A stretch of 11,795 bases of DNA, from contig CAZGOQ010000067.1 of NCBI GenBank assembly GCA_964527315.1, positions 1 to 11,795 of the forward strand, in the 5' to 3' direction. Origin of the DNA: HGM13006 sp964527315. Lineage in GTDB: Bacteria > Bacillota > Clostridia > Oscillospirales > Oscillospiraceae. This document shows positions 6,106-11,795 of this stretch, piece by piece. Made by a program: the position numbers and the translations under genes. The notes below the pieces were generated by a model. The model searched no databases. It saw only the letters and a program-made list of their open reading frames with translations, and had not been told where the DNA came from. Each line of letters opens with the position of its first letter. Within the stretch, counting starts at the first letter, position 1.

Positions 6106-6207
6106 ATGAAATACCTGAACAATATGAACAGAAAGAACAATCAGTCTACCGAGAACTGGAAACATACATTTGCCGACCGGGGAGCAGCGTTCTCTATGCA
6201 GACATAG
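6106..6207 (+). CDS. 33-residue leader peptide (BmrB-like position)
   Basis: The ATG at 6106 is preceded by AAAGGAGGTCGG, one of the strongest Shine-Dalgarno sequences in the window, 8 bases upstream. The product starts MKYLNNMNRKNNQSTENWKH and ends GAAFSMQT. It is polar, with no cysteine, no double-glycine leader and no membrane segment, so it does not look like a bacteriocin or Agr-type pheromone. The stop codon (6205-6207) falls inside the first of two mutually exclusive hairpins, and a perfect intrinsic terminator begins 22 bases later, before the ABC exporter genes. This is the layout of bmrB in Bacillus, whose translation controls read-through into the drug exporter genes bmrC and bmrD in the presence of ribosome-targeting antibiotics. 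The role here is inferred from layout; the sequence does not identify the inducer. Confidence 0.65.
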   Translation: MKYLNNMNRKNNQSTENWKHTFADRGAAFSMQT

Positions 6208-6222
6208 TCTGCACGGATGCAG
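6197..6222 (+). promoter_or_regulatory. Mutually exclusive hairpins at the end of the leader ORF
   Basis: TGCAGAC (6197-6203) and GTCTGCA (6207-6213) form a 7-bp stem with the loop ATA, which includes two bases of the leader stop codon. CTGCA (6209-6213) can instead pair with TGCAG (6218-6222). A ribosome at the stop codon would block the first and permit the second. In addition GCACGGATG (6211-6219) can pair with the 3' arm of the terminator (6243-6251) with one mismatch and one G-U pair, a possible antiterminator. Confidence 0.5.
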
Positions 6223-6229
6223 TCGCTTG

Positions 6230-6258
6230 GCGCGGACGGTTTCGTCCGCGCTTTTTTT
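6230..6258 (+). terminator. Intrinsic terminator/attenuator before the ABC exporter genes
   Basis: GCGCGGACG (6230-6238), a four-base loop, CGTCCGCGC (6243-6251), then seven Ts (6252-6258): a perfect 9-bp GC-rich stem with a U-tract. It lies between the leader ORF and the first exporter gene, 36 bases before the latter's ATG, so transcription must pass it for the exporters to be made. No other promoter is evident between it and the gene. Confidence 0.93.
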
Positions 6259-6294
6259 CTGCCCGGTTACAAATTGGAGAGAAAGGAGATAGCT

Positions 6295-8091
6295 ATGAAA
6301 CAACAAAAAAAGTCCATGACCGCATATCTGCTGAGTGATACAAAGGGATATCGGGGACGGTTCGCTCTGGCGTTCGGGCTGATTCTGCTGGAGCTGGCGC
6401 TGGGATTTGTGACGCCGCTGATCCTGTCGGTCACCATCGACTCCGTCATTGGCGGACAGGCCCTGAATGCGCCCCGGTATTTTGCCTGGCTCATCCGCCT
6501 GCTGGGCGGCGTGGAGACAATTCGCAGGCATATGCTGGTGATGCCGGCGCTGCTGATCGGCTTTGCGCTGCTGAGCGGACTGATGTCCTTTGTGCGACCC
6601 TGCCTGACCTGGAGCGCCGTCTGCGAGATCACGAAACATCTGCGGGATCGTTATTACGCCCATGTGCAGCGGCTGCCCTTCCAGTATCATACGGCGGCAA
6701 AGACCGGCGATCTCATCCAGCGGGCCACTTCCGATATCGATACCATCTCCGGATTCCTGTATGGCAATATACCGGAGTTGTTTCGCACGGTGTTTCTGCT
6801 GCTGACGGGATTTGCAGTGATGTCGGCCATAAGCCTGCCGGTGACAATCGCCTGCTTTGCAATGATGCCGGTGATTGTGGTGGATTCCATGTGGTTTGTC
6901 AAAAAGATCGACGGCTGCTGGGAGACGGTGGAAAAATGCGACAGCTGGGCCTATACGGTCATGCAGGAAAATCTGACGGGAATGCGGGTCGTCCGGGCTT
7001 TTGGACGGCAGCGGTTTGAACTGGAGAAATTCAACGAAGCAAACGAAGCCAACCGGGGCAGTAAAATCAGATTTCAACAGCGGCTGGCCCAGCTGTGGTT
7101 CAGTCTGGACCTGCTGGGTGGAATCCAGTTGGCGGCGGTCACGATCCTGGGGGTCGTGCTGACGGTTCGGGGCAACATTACCGTTGGGCAGTTTACGGCA
7201 CTGACCGCCTACGCCGGGATCTTTCTTTCACCCATTCAAAATCTGGGCAAGCACCTTTCCGCCATCAGCCAGACCCGGATCGCCGTATCCAGAGTGGAGG
7301 AGATCATGGATGTGCCGGAGGAGGACCCCGTTGCGCAGGGACAAAAATTCAGTCTGAAGGGCGACATTGTGTTTGACCACGTCAGCTTTTCCTATGGGGC
7401 GGCGCCGGTGCTGAAGGATCTGTCCATGCGGATTCCCGGCGGCAGTACCGCTGCGATTTTGGGCGGCACAGGCAGCGGAAAAACAACGCTGGTTTCCCTG
7501 CTTCAACGGCTCAACGACCCGGTTGCCGGTGAGATCACCGTTGGAGGAACGCCGCTTGCCAAATGCGATAAGAGATATCTTCGGAGCCGCATCGGCATGG
7601 TCATGCAGGAGCCGTTCCTCTATTCCCGCAGTATTCGGGAAAATATCGGCATCCAATTCGAATCCATCGACGATGAAGCGGTGGAGCGGGCGGCGAAAAT
7701 CGCCTGCGTCCATGCGGATATCATGGAATTCCGGGACGGCTATGAAACCATTTTAGGCGAACGGGGCGTAACGCTGTCCGGAGGCCAGAAGCAGCGGGTG
7801 GCCATTGCCCGCGCCATTGTCAAGGACAGTGATATTCTGATTTTTGACGACGCCCTTTCCGCAGTGGATACCGGGACAGATGAGAGCATCCGGGCGGCGC
7901 TGAACGCTCGCCGGGACGGCGTGACCACCATTCTCATTTCCCACCGGATCTCTACGCTCATGGAGGCGGATCGGATCTTTGTCCTCAGCGGTGGAAAAAT
8001 CGCGGAGGAGGGGACCCATGAGGAACTGCTGGATATTCCCAATGGCATTTATGCGAGAGTATTCGAAATCCAGACCCAAAAGGGCGCTTGA
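6295..8091 (+). CDS. ABC exporter half-transporter with degenerate catalytic site (BmrC-like)
   Basis: This 598-residue protein has a type IV exporter layout: an N-terminal membrane domain (about 22-330, roughly six helices) fused to an ATPase domain (about 357-590). It shows Walker A GGTGSGKT (390-397), Q-loop Gln-438, a canonical signature LSGGQ (494-498), Walker B ending ILIFDD (514-519) and His-550. The residue after the Walker B aspartate is Asp-519 where an active ATPase has glutamate, so this half carries the degenerate nucleotide site known from BmrC and TM287-type subunits. Substrates are probably drugs, lipids or peptides leaving the cell; there is no peptidase domain. AAAGGAG (6282-6288) fixes the start at 6295. 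The partner gene follows after 16 bases. Expression is probably limited by the upstream attenuator. Confidence 0.92.
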   Translation: MKQQKKSMTAYLLSDTKGYRGRFALAFGLILLELALGFVTPLILSVTIDSVIGGQALNAPRYFAWLIRLLGGVETIRRHMLVMPALLIGFALLSGLMSFVRPCLTWSAVCEITKHLRDRYYAHVQRLPFQYHTAAKTGDLIQRATSDIDTISGFLYGNIPELFRTVFLLLTGFAVMSAISLPVTIACFAMMPVIVVDSMWFVKKIDGCWETVEKCDSWAYTVMQENLTGMRVVRAFGRQRFELEKFNEANEANRGSKIRFQQRLAQLWFSLDLLGGIQLAAVTILGVVLTVRGNITVGQFTALTAYAGIFLSPIQNLGKHLSAISQTRIAVSRVEEIMDVPEEDPVAQGQKFSLKGDIVFDHVSFSYGAAPVLKDLSMRIPGGSTAAILGGTGSGKTTLVSLLQRLNDPVAGEITVGGTPLAKCDKRYLRSRIGMVMQEPFLYSRSIRENIGIQFESIDDEAVERAAKIACVHADIMEFRDGYETILGERGVTLSGGQKQRVAIARAIVKDSDILIFDDALSAVDTGTDESIRAALNARRDGVTTILISHRISTLMEADRIFVLSGGKIAEEGTHEELLDIPNGIYARVFEIQTQKGA

Positions 8092-8107
8092 AAACGGGTG
8101 AAATCAT

Positions 8108-9931
8108 ATGAACGAACAAAATTATGATAAAAAGAAAATACGGCTTTCCACATGGAAAACGATCCTGCGGCAGGGCAACCACAGGGGGAGCCTCTTTGCG
8201 CTGATCCTCTCCTGCGGTATGGCCCTGGGCGTGGTGCGGGTGCTGGGCCAGCTGCTCAATGCTTACCTGATTGACCATTTTATGGCGCAGCGGCAGCTGG
8301 CGGGCTTTCTGCCTGCGGCAGTTCTGGTCATCCTTCTGCAAGTGTTATATGCCGCGCTGGGCTACGGCTTTTGCATGGGCGCGGGAAAGCTGGAGGCCCA
8401 TCTGACAGCGGACGTGCGCTATCAGGTCTACGCGAAGCTTCAGAGCATGAGTTTTTCCTATTATGACAAATCCTCCGTTGGATTTCTGCTCTCCCGGCTG
8501 GCGTCCGATATCCCCAACGCCATGAATACCGTTTCCTGGTGCTGCATTGATGTGGGTTTTTCGGTCATGAGTTTCTTTGCGTCCATTGTTGGAATGCTGA
8601 TCCTGAACCCCTCTCTGGCGGCGCTGCTGTTGTGTATTCTGCCGCTTCTGGCCATTGTATCGGTATTCTTTCAGAAGCGGATGCTGAAATACAACCGGGA
8701 ACGCCGCCGGTTGAGGAGCATGGTGACGTCCGCGTTTAACGAGGGAATTATGGGTGCGGCCACCACCAAAACGTTGGTGCGGGAGGAACAGAACGACCGG
8801 GAGTTTACAAAAACCACCGCAGCGCTTTCCACTGCCGCATTTCTGGCTCAACGGGCGTCGGCGCTGTATATGCCGGTGGCCTCGCTGCTGATCTCCTTTG
8901 CAACGGCGGCGCTGCTCGATCGGGGCGGCTATGACGTATTGCAGGGAGCAATTACCATTGGGGAACTGAACTTCTTCTTCAATGTGGCAAATATGATGTT
9001 TGAGCCGGTTCGGACTTTCGCGGCGATTTTCGCGGAGTTTCAGGCCGCCCAGGCTGCTGCGGAACGGGTTGCGGAGGTGTTAACAGAGGAACCGGAAATT
9101 CAGGACACCCCGGAGGTAATCGCGAAATATGGCACAGTGCTTGAGGGAAAAACAGAAAACTGGGAGCCAATCCGGGGGGATATTACCTTTGACCATGTGT
9201 TTTTCCAATATGGAAAGGAACCGGTTTTGGAGGATTTCTGTCTGCGCGTTCAGGCGGGACAGACCATTGCACTGGTCGGGGAAACTGGGAGCGGAAAATC
9301 CACCATTATCAATCTTCTCTGCCGCTTTTATGAGCCGCAGAAGGGGAGAATTCTGATAGACGGAAAAGATGTGCGGCAGCGGAGTCAGATTTGGCTGCAA
9401 TCCTCCCTTGGCTACGTGCTGCAAAGTCCCCATCTGTTTTCCGGCACCATCCGGGAGAACATCCGCTATGGCCGGCTGAACGCCGCCGAGACGGAAATTC
9501 AGGAAGCGGCAAAACTGGTGGGAGCGCATGAGTTTATCATGAATATGGAACGCGGCTACGACACTGAGGTAGGCGAAGGCGGCGGTCTGCTTTCCACCGG
9601 GCAGAAACAGCTGATTTCCTTTGCCCGGGCGGTGCTGGCGGACCCAAGAATTCTTGTGCTGGACGAAGCCACATCCTCCATTGATACGGAAACGGAAATG
9701 CAGCTGCAAAATGCGACCCAGGCGGTTCTGGCGTCCCGCACCAGCTTTGTGGTGGCCCACCGGCTCAGTACCATTCGGAACGCAGATCGCATTCTGGTAA
9801 TCCACGATGGGAAAATTGTGGAACAGGGAACCCATGGGGAACTGATGGCAAAGGGCGAGCGTTACTATTCGCTCTATACTGGCCGGGCGGCGGAGATCAA
9901 TTTGGAGCGGTCCCTGCTGGAACTGACATAA
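8108..9931 (+). CDS. ABC exporter half-transporter with canonical catalytic Glu and altered signature (BmrD-like)
   Basis: This 607-residue protein is the second half of the exporter: a membrane domain (about 28-320) followed by an ATPase domain (about 358-595). It shows Walker A GETGSGKS (391-398), Gln-439, Walker B ILVLDE with catalytic Glu-520, and His-551. The signature motif is LSTGQ (495-499), not LSGGQ, so its active Walker site would be completed by the intact signature of the upstream subunit. Its altered signature would face that subunit's degenerate Walker site. This reciprocal pattern is typical of obligate heterodimers such as BmrCD, LmrCD and TM287/288. A segment of about 20-25 extra residues (335-357) precedes the ATPase domain. 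It starts 16 bases after the first gene with only a weak ribosome site (GGGTGA), so coupled translation is likely. Confidence 0.92.
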   Translation: MNEQNYDKKKIRLSTWKTILRQGNHRGSLFALILSCGMALGVVRVLGQLLNAYLIDHFMAQRQLAGFLPAAVLVILLQVLYAALGYGFCMGAGKLEAHLTADVRYQVYAKLQSMSFSYYDKSSVGFLLSRLASDIPNAMNTVSWCCIDVGFSVMSFFASIVGMLILNPSLAALLLCILPLLAIVSVFFQKRMLKYNRERRRLRSMVTSAFNEGIMGAATTKTLVREEQNDREFTKTTAALSTAAFLAQRASALYMPVASLLISFATAALLDRGGYDVLQGAITIGELNFFFNVANMMFEPVRTFAAIFAEFQAAQAAAERVAEVLTEEPEIQDTPEVIAKYGTVLEGKTENWEPIRGDITFDHVFFQYGKEPVLEDFCLRVQAGQTIALVGETGSGKSTIINLLCRFYEPQKGRILIDGKDVRQRSQIWLQSSLGYVLQSPHLFSGTIRENIRYGRLNAAETEIQEAAKLVGAHEFIMNMERGYDTEVGEGGGLLSTGQKQLISFARAVLADPRILVLDEATSSIDTETEMQLQNATQAVLASRTSFVVAHRLSTIRNADRILVIHDGKIVEQGTHGELMAKGERYYSLYTGRAAEINLERSLLELT

Positions 9932-9956
9932 CAACCTTGCTTTCTTCCATTTGCAG

Positions 9957-10023
9957 CCGGCTCCCGCGCTGCCTTCGCGGGGGCCGGTCTGCCATATTCC
10001 GCCGCATTGGTGCTTGCGGCGGA
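9957..10023 (+). repeat. Two tandem GC-rich stem-loops between exporter and kinase genes
   Basis: Stem 1: CCGGCTCCCGCG (9957-9968) with CGCGGGGGCCGG (9976-9987), 12 pairs including one G-U, and a 7-base loop. Stem 2: TCCGCCGCA (9998-10006) with TGCGGCGGA (10015-10023), 9 perfect pairs and an 8-base loop. Neither is followed by a T-run on either strand, so they are not standard terminators. They may protect the exporter mRNA 3' end or mark a processing point. Confidence 0.6.
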
Positions 10024-10042
10024 GGGAATTTCACAGTAAAAT
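10014..10042 (+). promoter_or_regulatory. Possible promoter for the histidine kinase gene
   Basis: TTGCGG (10014-10019), 17 bases, then TAAAAT (10037-10042; five of six -10 bases). It would start a transcript near 10049 and give the kinase its own expression separate from the exporter operon. The -35 lies in the 3' arm of the second stem-loop. The match is moderate. Confidence 0.4.
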
Positions 10043-10071
10043 AATAAACACGCGTCGTTTGAACGTGTGAA

Positions 10072-10086
10072 CTCCTGAGAAGGAGG
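10072..10086 (+). promoter_or_regulatory. Hairpin sequestering the kinase Shine-Dalgarno
   Basis: CTCCT (10072-10076) pairs perfectly with AGGAG (10081-10085) across a four-base GAGA loop. AGGAGG (10081-10086) is the Shine-Dalgarno for the ATG at 10095, 8 bases on. Folding would hide it from the ribosome. Confidence 0.5.
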
Positions 10087-10094
10087 GATTTCCA

Positions 10095-10112
10095 ATGTAC
10101 TATTTTTTTTGA
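10095..10112 (+). other. Likely original kinase start, out of frame across an 8-T run
   Basis: ATG-TAC-TAT-TTT-TTT-TGA: a well-placed start (8 bases after AGGAGG) that reads five codons and stops at 10110-10112. The T-run at 10103-10110 has eight Ts. With seven, the frame would continue as MYYFFDMSTSVIECALAHMI directly into the kinase. The kinase ATG at 10114 begins one base after this stop and has no ribosome site of its own, so it may be reached by reinitiation. Phase variation, RNA polymerase slippage or a sequencing error would all explain it. Confidence 0.65.
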
Positions 10113-10113
10113 C

Positions 10114-11355
10114 ATGAGCACTTCGGTGATCGAATGTGCGCTGGCCCATATGATACTCGGGCGATGGTTTGGCCGCCGGGACCAGGACCGGATTCCCTTT
10201 TGGCTGGGGATGGCGGTCTACTTTCTGATCAACGTATGCTATACGCTGCTGCCGCTTCCGCCGCTGGCGAGAACGGTGTCTGCGGTGCTCAGCGTCTTTA
10301 TTTTCGCGCGGTATTTTTACAATACGACGTGGGGTTCCGCATTTGTCGGCGCAATGATCTCAGTAATCCTGAATGTCCTGTCAGAGTATTTGACTATGGT
10401 AATCATGAACACACTGCATTTTGATACTTCCCGTTTGATGGAGTACAGTGCGGAGCGGGTTTGCTACATTGCCGTTGCAAAGCTGGTGAATATCTTTGTA
10501 GTGCTGACCGCCGCTTCCATTCTGGGCCGCCGCAGGCCGGAGGTGTCGTTCAAGAATACCGTTCCTCTGCTGATATGTCTGATCATCAGCGTATTGATCT
10601 GCGAGACCTTTTATCAGGCGTCCAGGCACACACAGCTGCGTTCCGGCAGCTTTGTACTGGCGCTGCTTGGACTGATCTATATCAATCTCATGATGATCAT
10701 GCTCTTTGACAGTCTGACCGTCTCCGCCGTGGCAAAACGGGAGCAGGCGCTGACGAAGCAGAATTATGAATTCCATAAGAACTACTATGAGCAGCTCCAA
10801 CGGGAGCACACGGAGACCCGCGCGCTCTGGCACGATATCAAGAAATATCTCCTTGCAATGGAGGCGATGGTATCGGCGGAGGATGCCGGCGCCGGGCAGG
10901 CTCTGGAAAACATTCAGGAGGCGTTTTCCGGCATTGGAAATCTGGTGGATGTAGACAATCAGGAATTGAATGTGATCCTCAGTCATTATCTGGGCAAAGC
11001 AAAAGCGGCCGGGATCCCTGTTACGCTGGCGGTTTCCGTTTCGCCCCAGTTGCCGATCTCCGCCATAGATCTGAGCGTGATCATCGGCAACACGGTGGAT
11101 AATGCCATAGAAGCCTGTCTCCGCTGCGCGACAGAGGAACGATGGATGCAAATCAGCCTGAATCAGCGCAACCATGTGCTGCTCTACCACATCGAAAATT
11201 CCTGTTTGCCCGACGGTAGGAACAGGAAAGGGAATGCCCATGGATATGGCTTAAAAAACGTCGACGCCAGTGCCGGGAAGTATGGCGGGAGCGTGGAAAC
11301 AGCGCAGAAAAAAGGACGCTTTACAGTGAATGTGCTGCTGAATCTGACGGAATAA
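10114..11355 (+). CDS. GHKL sensor histidine kinase (AgrC-like)
   Basis: This 413-residue membrane kinase has about six hydrophobic helices between residues 29 and 200, then a helical linker (205-235), then the catalytic core. His-240 in RALWHDIKKYLLAMEAM is the phosphorylation site. The GHKL ATPase domain has an N-box (NTVDNAIEA, 326-334) and a G-box (HGYGLKNV, 376-383), ending GRFTVNVLLN. This is the HATPase_c_5 type that pairs with LytTR regulators, and the LytTR regulator at 5258-5941 is the obvious partner, separated from it by the ABC exporter operon. The signal could be a peptide, a drug or membrane stress; none is shown by the sequence. The coordinates use the in-frame ATG, but the well-placed start at 10095 is out of frame because of an 8-T run. 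A Shine-Dalgarno hairpin precedes it and a terminator follows. Confidence 0.88.
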   Translation: MSTSVIECALAHMILGRWFGRRDQDRIPFWLGMAVYFLINVCYTLLPLPPLARTVSAVLSVFIFARYFYNTTWGSAFVGAMISVILNVLSEYLTMVIMNTLHFDTSRLMEYSAERVCYIAVAKLVNIFVVLTAASILGRRRPEVSFKNTVPLLICLIISVLICETFYQASRHTQLRSGSFVLALLGLIYINLMMIMLFDSLTVSAVAKREQALTKQNYEFHKNYYEQLQREHTETRALWHDIKKYLLAMEAMVSAEDAGAGQALENIQEAFSGIGNLVDVDNQELNVILSHYLGKAKAAGIPVTLAVSVSPQLPISAIDLSVIIGNTVDNAIEACLRCATEERWMQISLNQRNHVLLYHIENSCLPDGRNRKGNAHGYGLKNVDASAGKYGGSVETAQKKGRFTVNVLLNLTE

Positions 11356-11423
11356 TACAGGCCAAAGGAAGCTGCTGCAAAATGCAGTTCCGGCAAGAAT
11401 TGTTCATTGAAAAAGTTGGAAAT

Positions 11424-11463
11424 AGCGGGAGAAGTCACAAAAATCTGTGGGTTCTCCCGCTTT
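11424..11463 (+). terminator. Intrinsic terminator after the kinase gene
   Basis: AGCGGGAGAA (11424-11433) and TTCTCCCGCT (11452-11461) form a perfect 10-bp stem, with CAC/GTG pairing further in the loop. TTTAATA follows, a short T-tract. A smaller bulged hairpin (GGAA-CTGC with GCAG-TTCC, 11367-11391) lies between the kinase stop and this element. Confidence 0.7.
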
Positions 11464-11530
11464 AATATCAGGTCAACTCTCTGAAAAGTCTATTTTGCAA
11501 CAGACCCTTTTGTTTTTCTCCATAATTCGC

Positions 11531-11559
11531 TTGCATTCTGTGAAACAGGATGATAAATT
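11531..11559 (+). promoter_or_regulatory. Promoter of the PlsY-like gene
   Basis: TTGCAT (11531-11536), 17 bases, then TGA-TAAATT (-10 at 11554-11559 with a TG extension). Transcription would begin near 11566, giving a leader of about 90 bases. The rest of 11464-11655 shows nothing else that I can identify. Confidence 0.5.
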
Positions 11560-11655
11560 ATATGACGAAAACGTCGATTCCCGACGCCGCGTGACGGTGC
11601 ATGGATCGCGAACCAGGATTCTGTATGCAAAACAACAACAAAGGAGTTGTTTCAG

Positions 11656-11795
11656 ATGTTAAGGGCGTTGCTTTTTATTGTGGGAGGATATCTCTCCGGC
11701 AGTATACTGTTCGCGCAGATCGTTTCGGAGAAGTGCGGCAAGCCTTCTGTCCTTCGGGACAGCAAAGACGGCAATCCGGGCGTCGCAAATGCCTT
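11656..11795 (+). CDS. PlsY-family glycerol-3-phosphate acyltransferase, N-terminal part
   Basis: Forty-six codons are visible before the window ends. AAGGAG (11641-11646) is placed 9 bases before the ATG. The start MLRALLFIVGGYLSGSILFA is a membrane helix with the G-Y-L-x-G-S-I motif at the head of PlsY proteins. SKDGNPGVANAF corresponds to the conserved G-S-x-N-P-G-x-T-N loop in the variant form common in Clostridia (D-G/H-N-P-G-T-A-N-x-F). PlsY transfers an acyl group from acyl-phosphate to glycerol-3-phosphate in the membrane, the first step of phospholipid synthesis. This variant may be a paralogue of the housekeeping enzyme; the missing C-terminal part would decide. Confidence 0.75.
   Translation, partial: MLRALLFIVGGYLSGSILFAQIVSEKCGKPSVLRDSKDGNPGVANA

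Noticed and set aside
6106..6207. Leader ORF as an Agr-type pheromone or bacteriocin precursor
   Set aside because: No cysteine, no hydrophobic or amphipathic leader and no GG cleavage motif; there is no AgrB-like protein, and the exporter lacks a peptidase domain. The adjacent terminator fits attenuation better.
6070..7077. 335-codon open frame on the minus strand opposite the first exporter gene
   Set aside because: It lies antiparallel to a clearly identified ABC gene, is rich in His/Gln/Arg as expected of the antisense of GC-rich coding DNA, and has no recognisable domain.
9080..9934. 284-codon minus-strand open frame opposite the second exporter gene
   Set aside because: Antisense shadow of the ABC ATPase region, with no domain pattern and no ribosome site.
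10381..11241. 286-codon minus-strand open frame opposite the kinase gene
   Set aside because: Antisense shadow of a GHKL kinase with clear H, N and G boxes on the plus strand.
11447..11662. 71-codon plus-strand open frame before the PlsY-like gene
   Set aside because: It begins inside the terminator stem, has no ribosome site and runs through the promoter and Shine-Dalgarno of the next gene.
1..11795. tRNA, rRNA and CRISPR arrays
   Set aside because: No cloverleaf, rRNA segment or regularly spaced repeat was seen by eye on either strand.

Overview
The window looks like chromosomal DNA of an endospore-forming, low-GC-lineage Gram-positive bacterium, most likely a Clostridia (Oscillospiraceae-type) gut organism. 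The reasons are a textbook SpoVT, strong AGGAGG-type ribosome binding sites, a LytTR/GHKL two-component pair and secreted repeat-domain proteins. Most genes are GC-rich; the stretch from about 720 to 2960 is visibly more AT-rich and holds remnants of mobile DNA plus a secreted protein.

Left end, minus strand (1-780): spoVT with a sigma-G-like promoter and an intrinsic terminator, then the first 15 codons of another gene leaving the window. Middle-left (780-1500): no intact gene. It contains a near-perfect sigma-A promoter with an operator-like dyad, a broken IS630-type transposase fragment, a possible S-layer-homology scrap and small inverted repeats. Next is an exported protein with a ricin-type lectin domain, an Ig-like domain and a C-terminal CHAP-like cysteine peptidase/amidase domain (1511-2962). 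An ArsR-type regulator (3031-3396) with its own promoter overlaps a broken downstream gene, and a truncated FAD oxidoreductase points at it from the other side. Together 3393-4354 reads as a decaying, rearranged segment.

Centre and right (4490-11355): a minus-strand pair (LytTR response regulator, then a SAM methyltransferase) diverges from a plus-strand operon. That operon has a 33-codon leader ORF with a very strong Shine-Dalgarno, a perfect intrinsic terminator, and two adjacent half-transporter ABC exporters. The two exporters have complementary defects in their ATPase motifs, as expected of an obligate heterodimer. The layout matches the BmrB/BmrC/BmrD (leader peptide/attenuator/heterodimeric drug exporter) arrangement of Bacillus. 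Directly downstream is an AgrC-like GHKL histidine kinase, the likely partner of the LytTR regulator. Its best start codon is separated from the rest of the reading frame by an 8-T run that puts it one base out of frame, and its Shine-Dalgarno is folded into a small hairpin. A plausible reading is a sensor-regulated export/resistance module with transcriptional attenuation, translational control and possible phase variation.

Right end: a terminator, a promoter and the start of a PlsY-like acyltransferase gene that runs off the window. No tRNA, rRNA or CRISPR array was seen.
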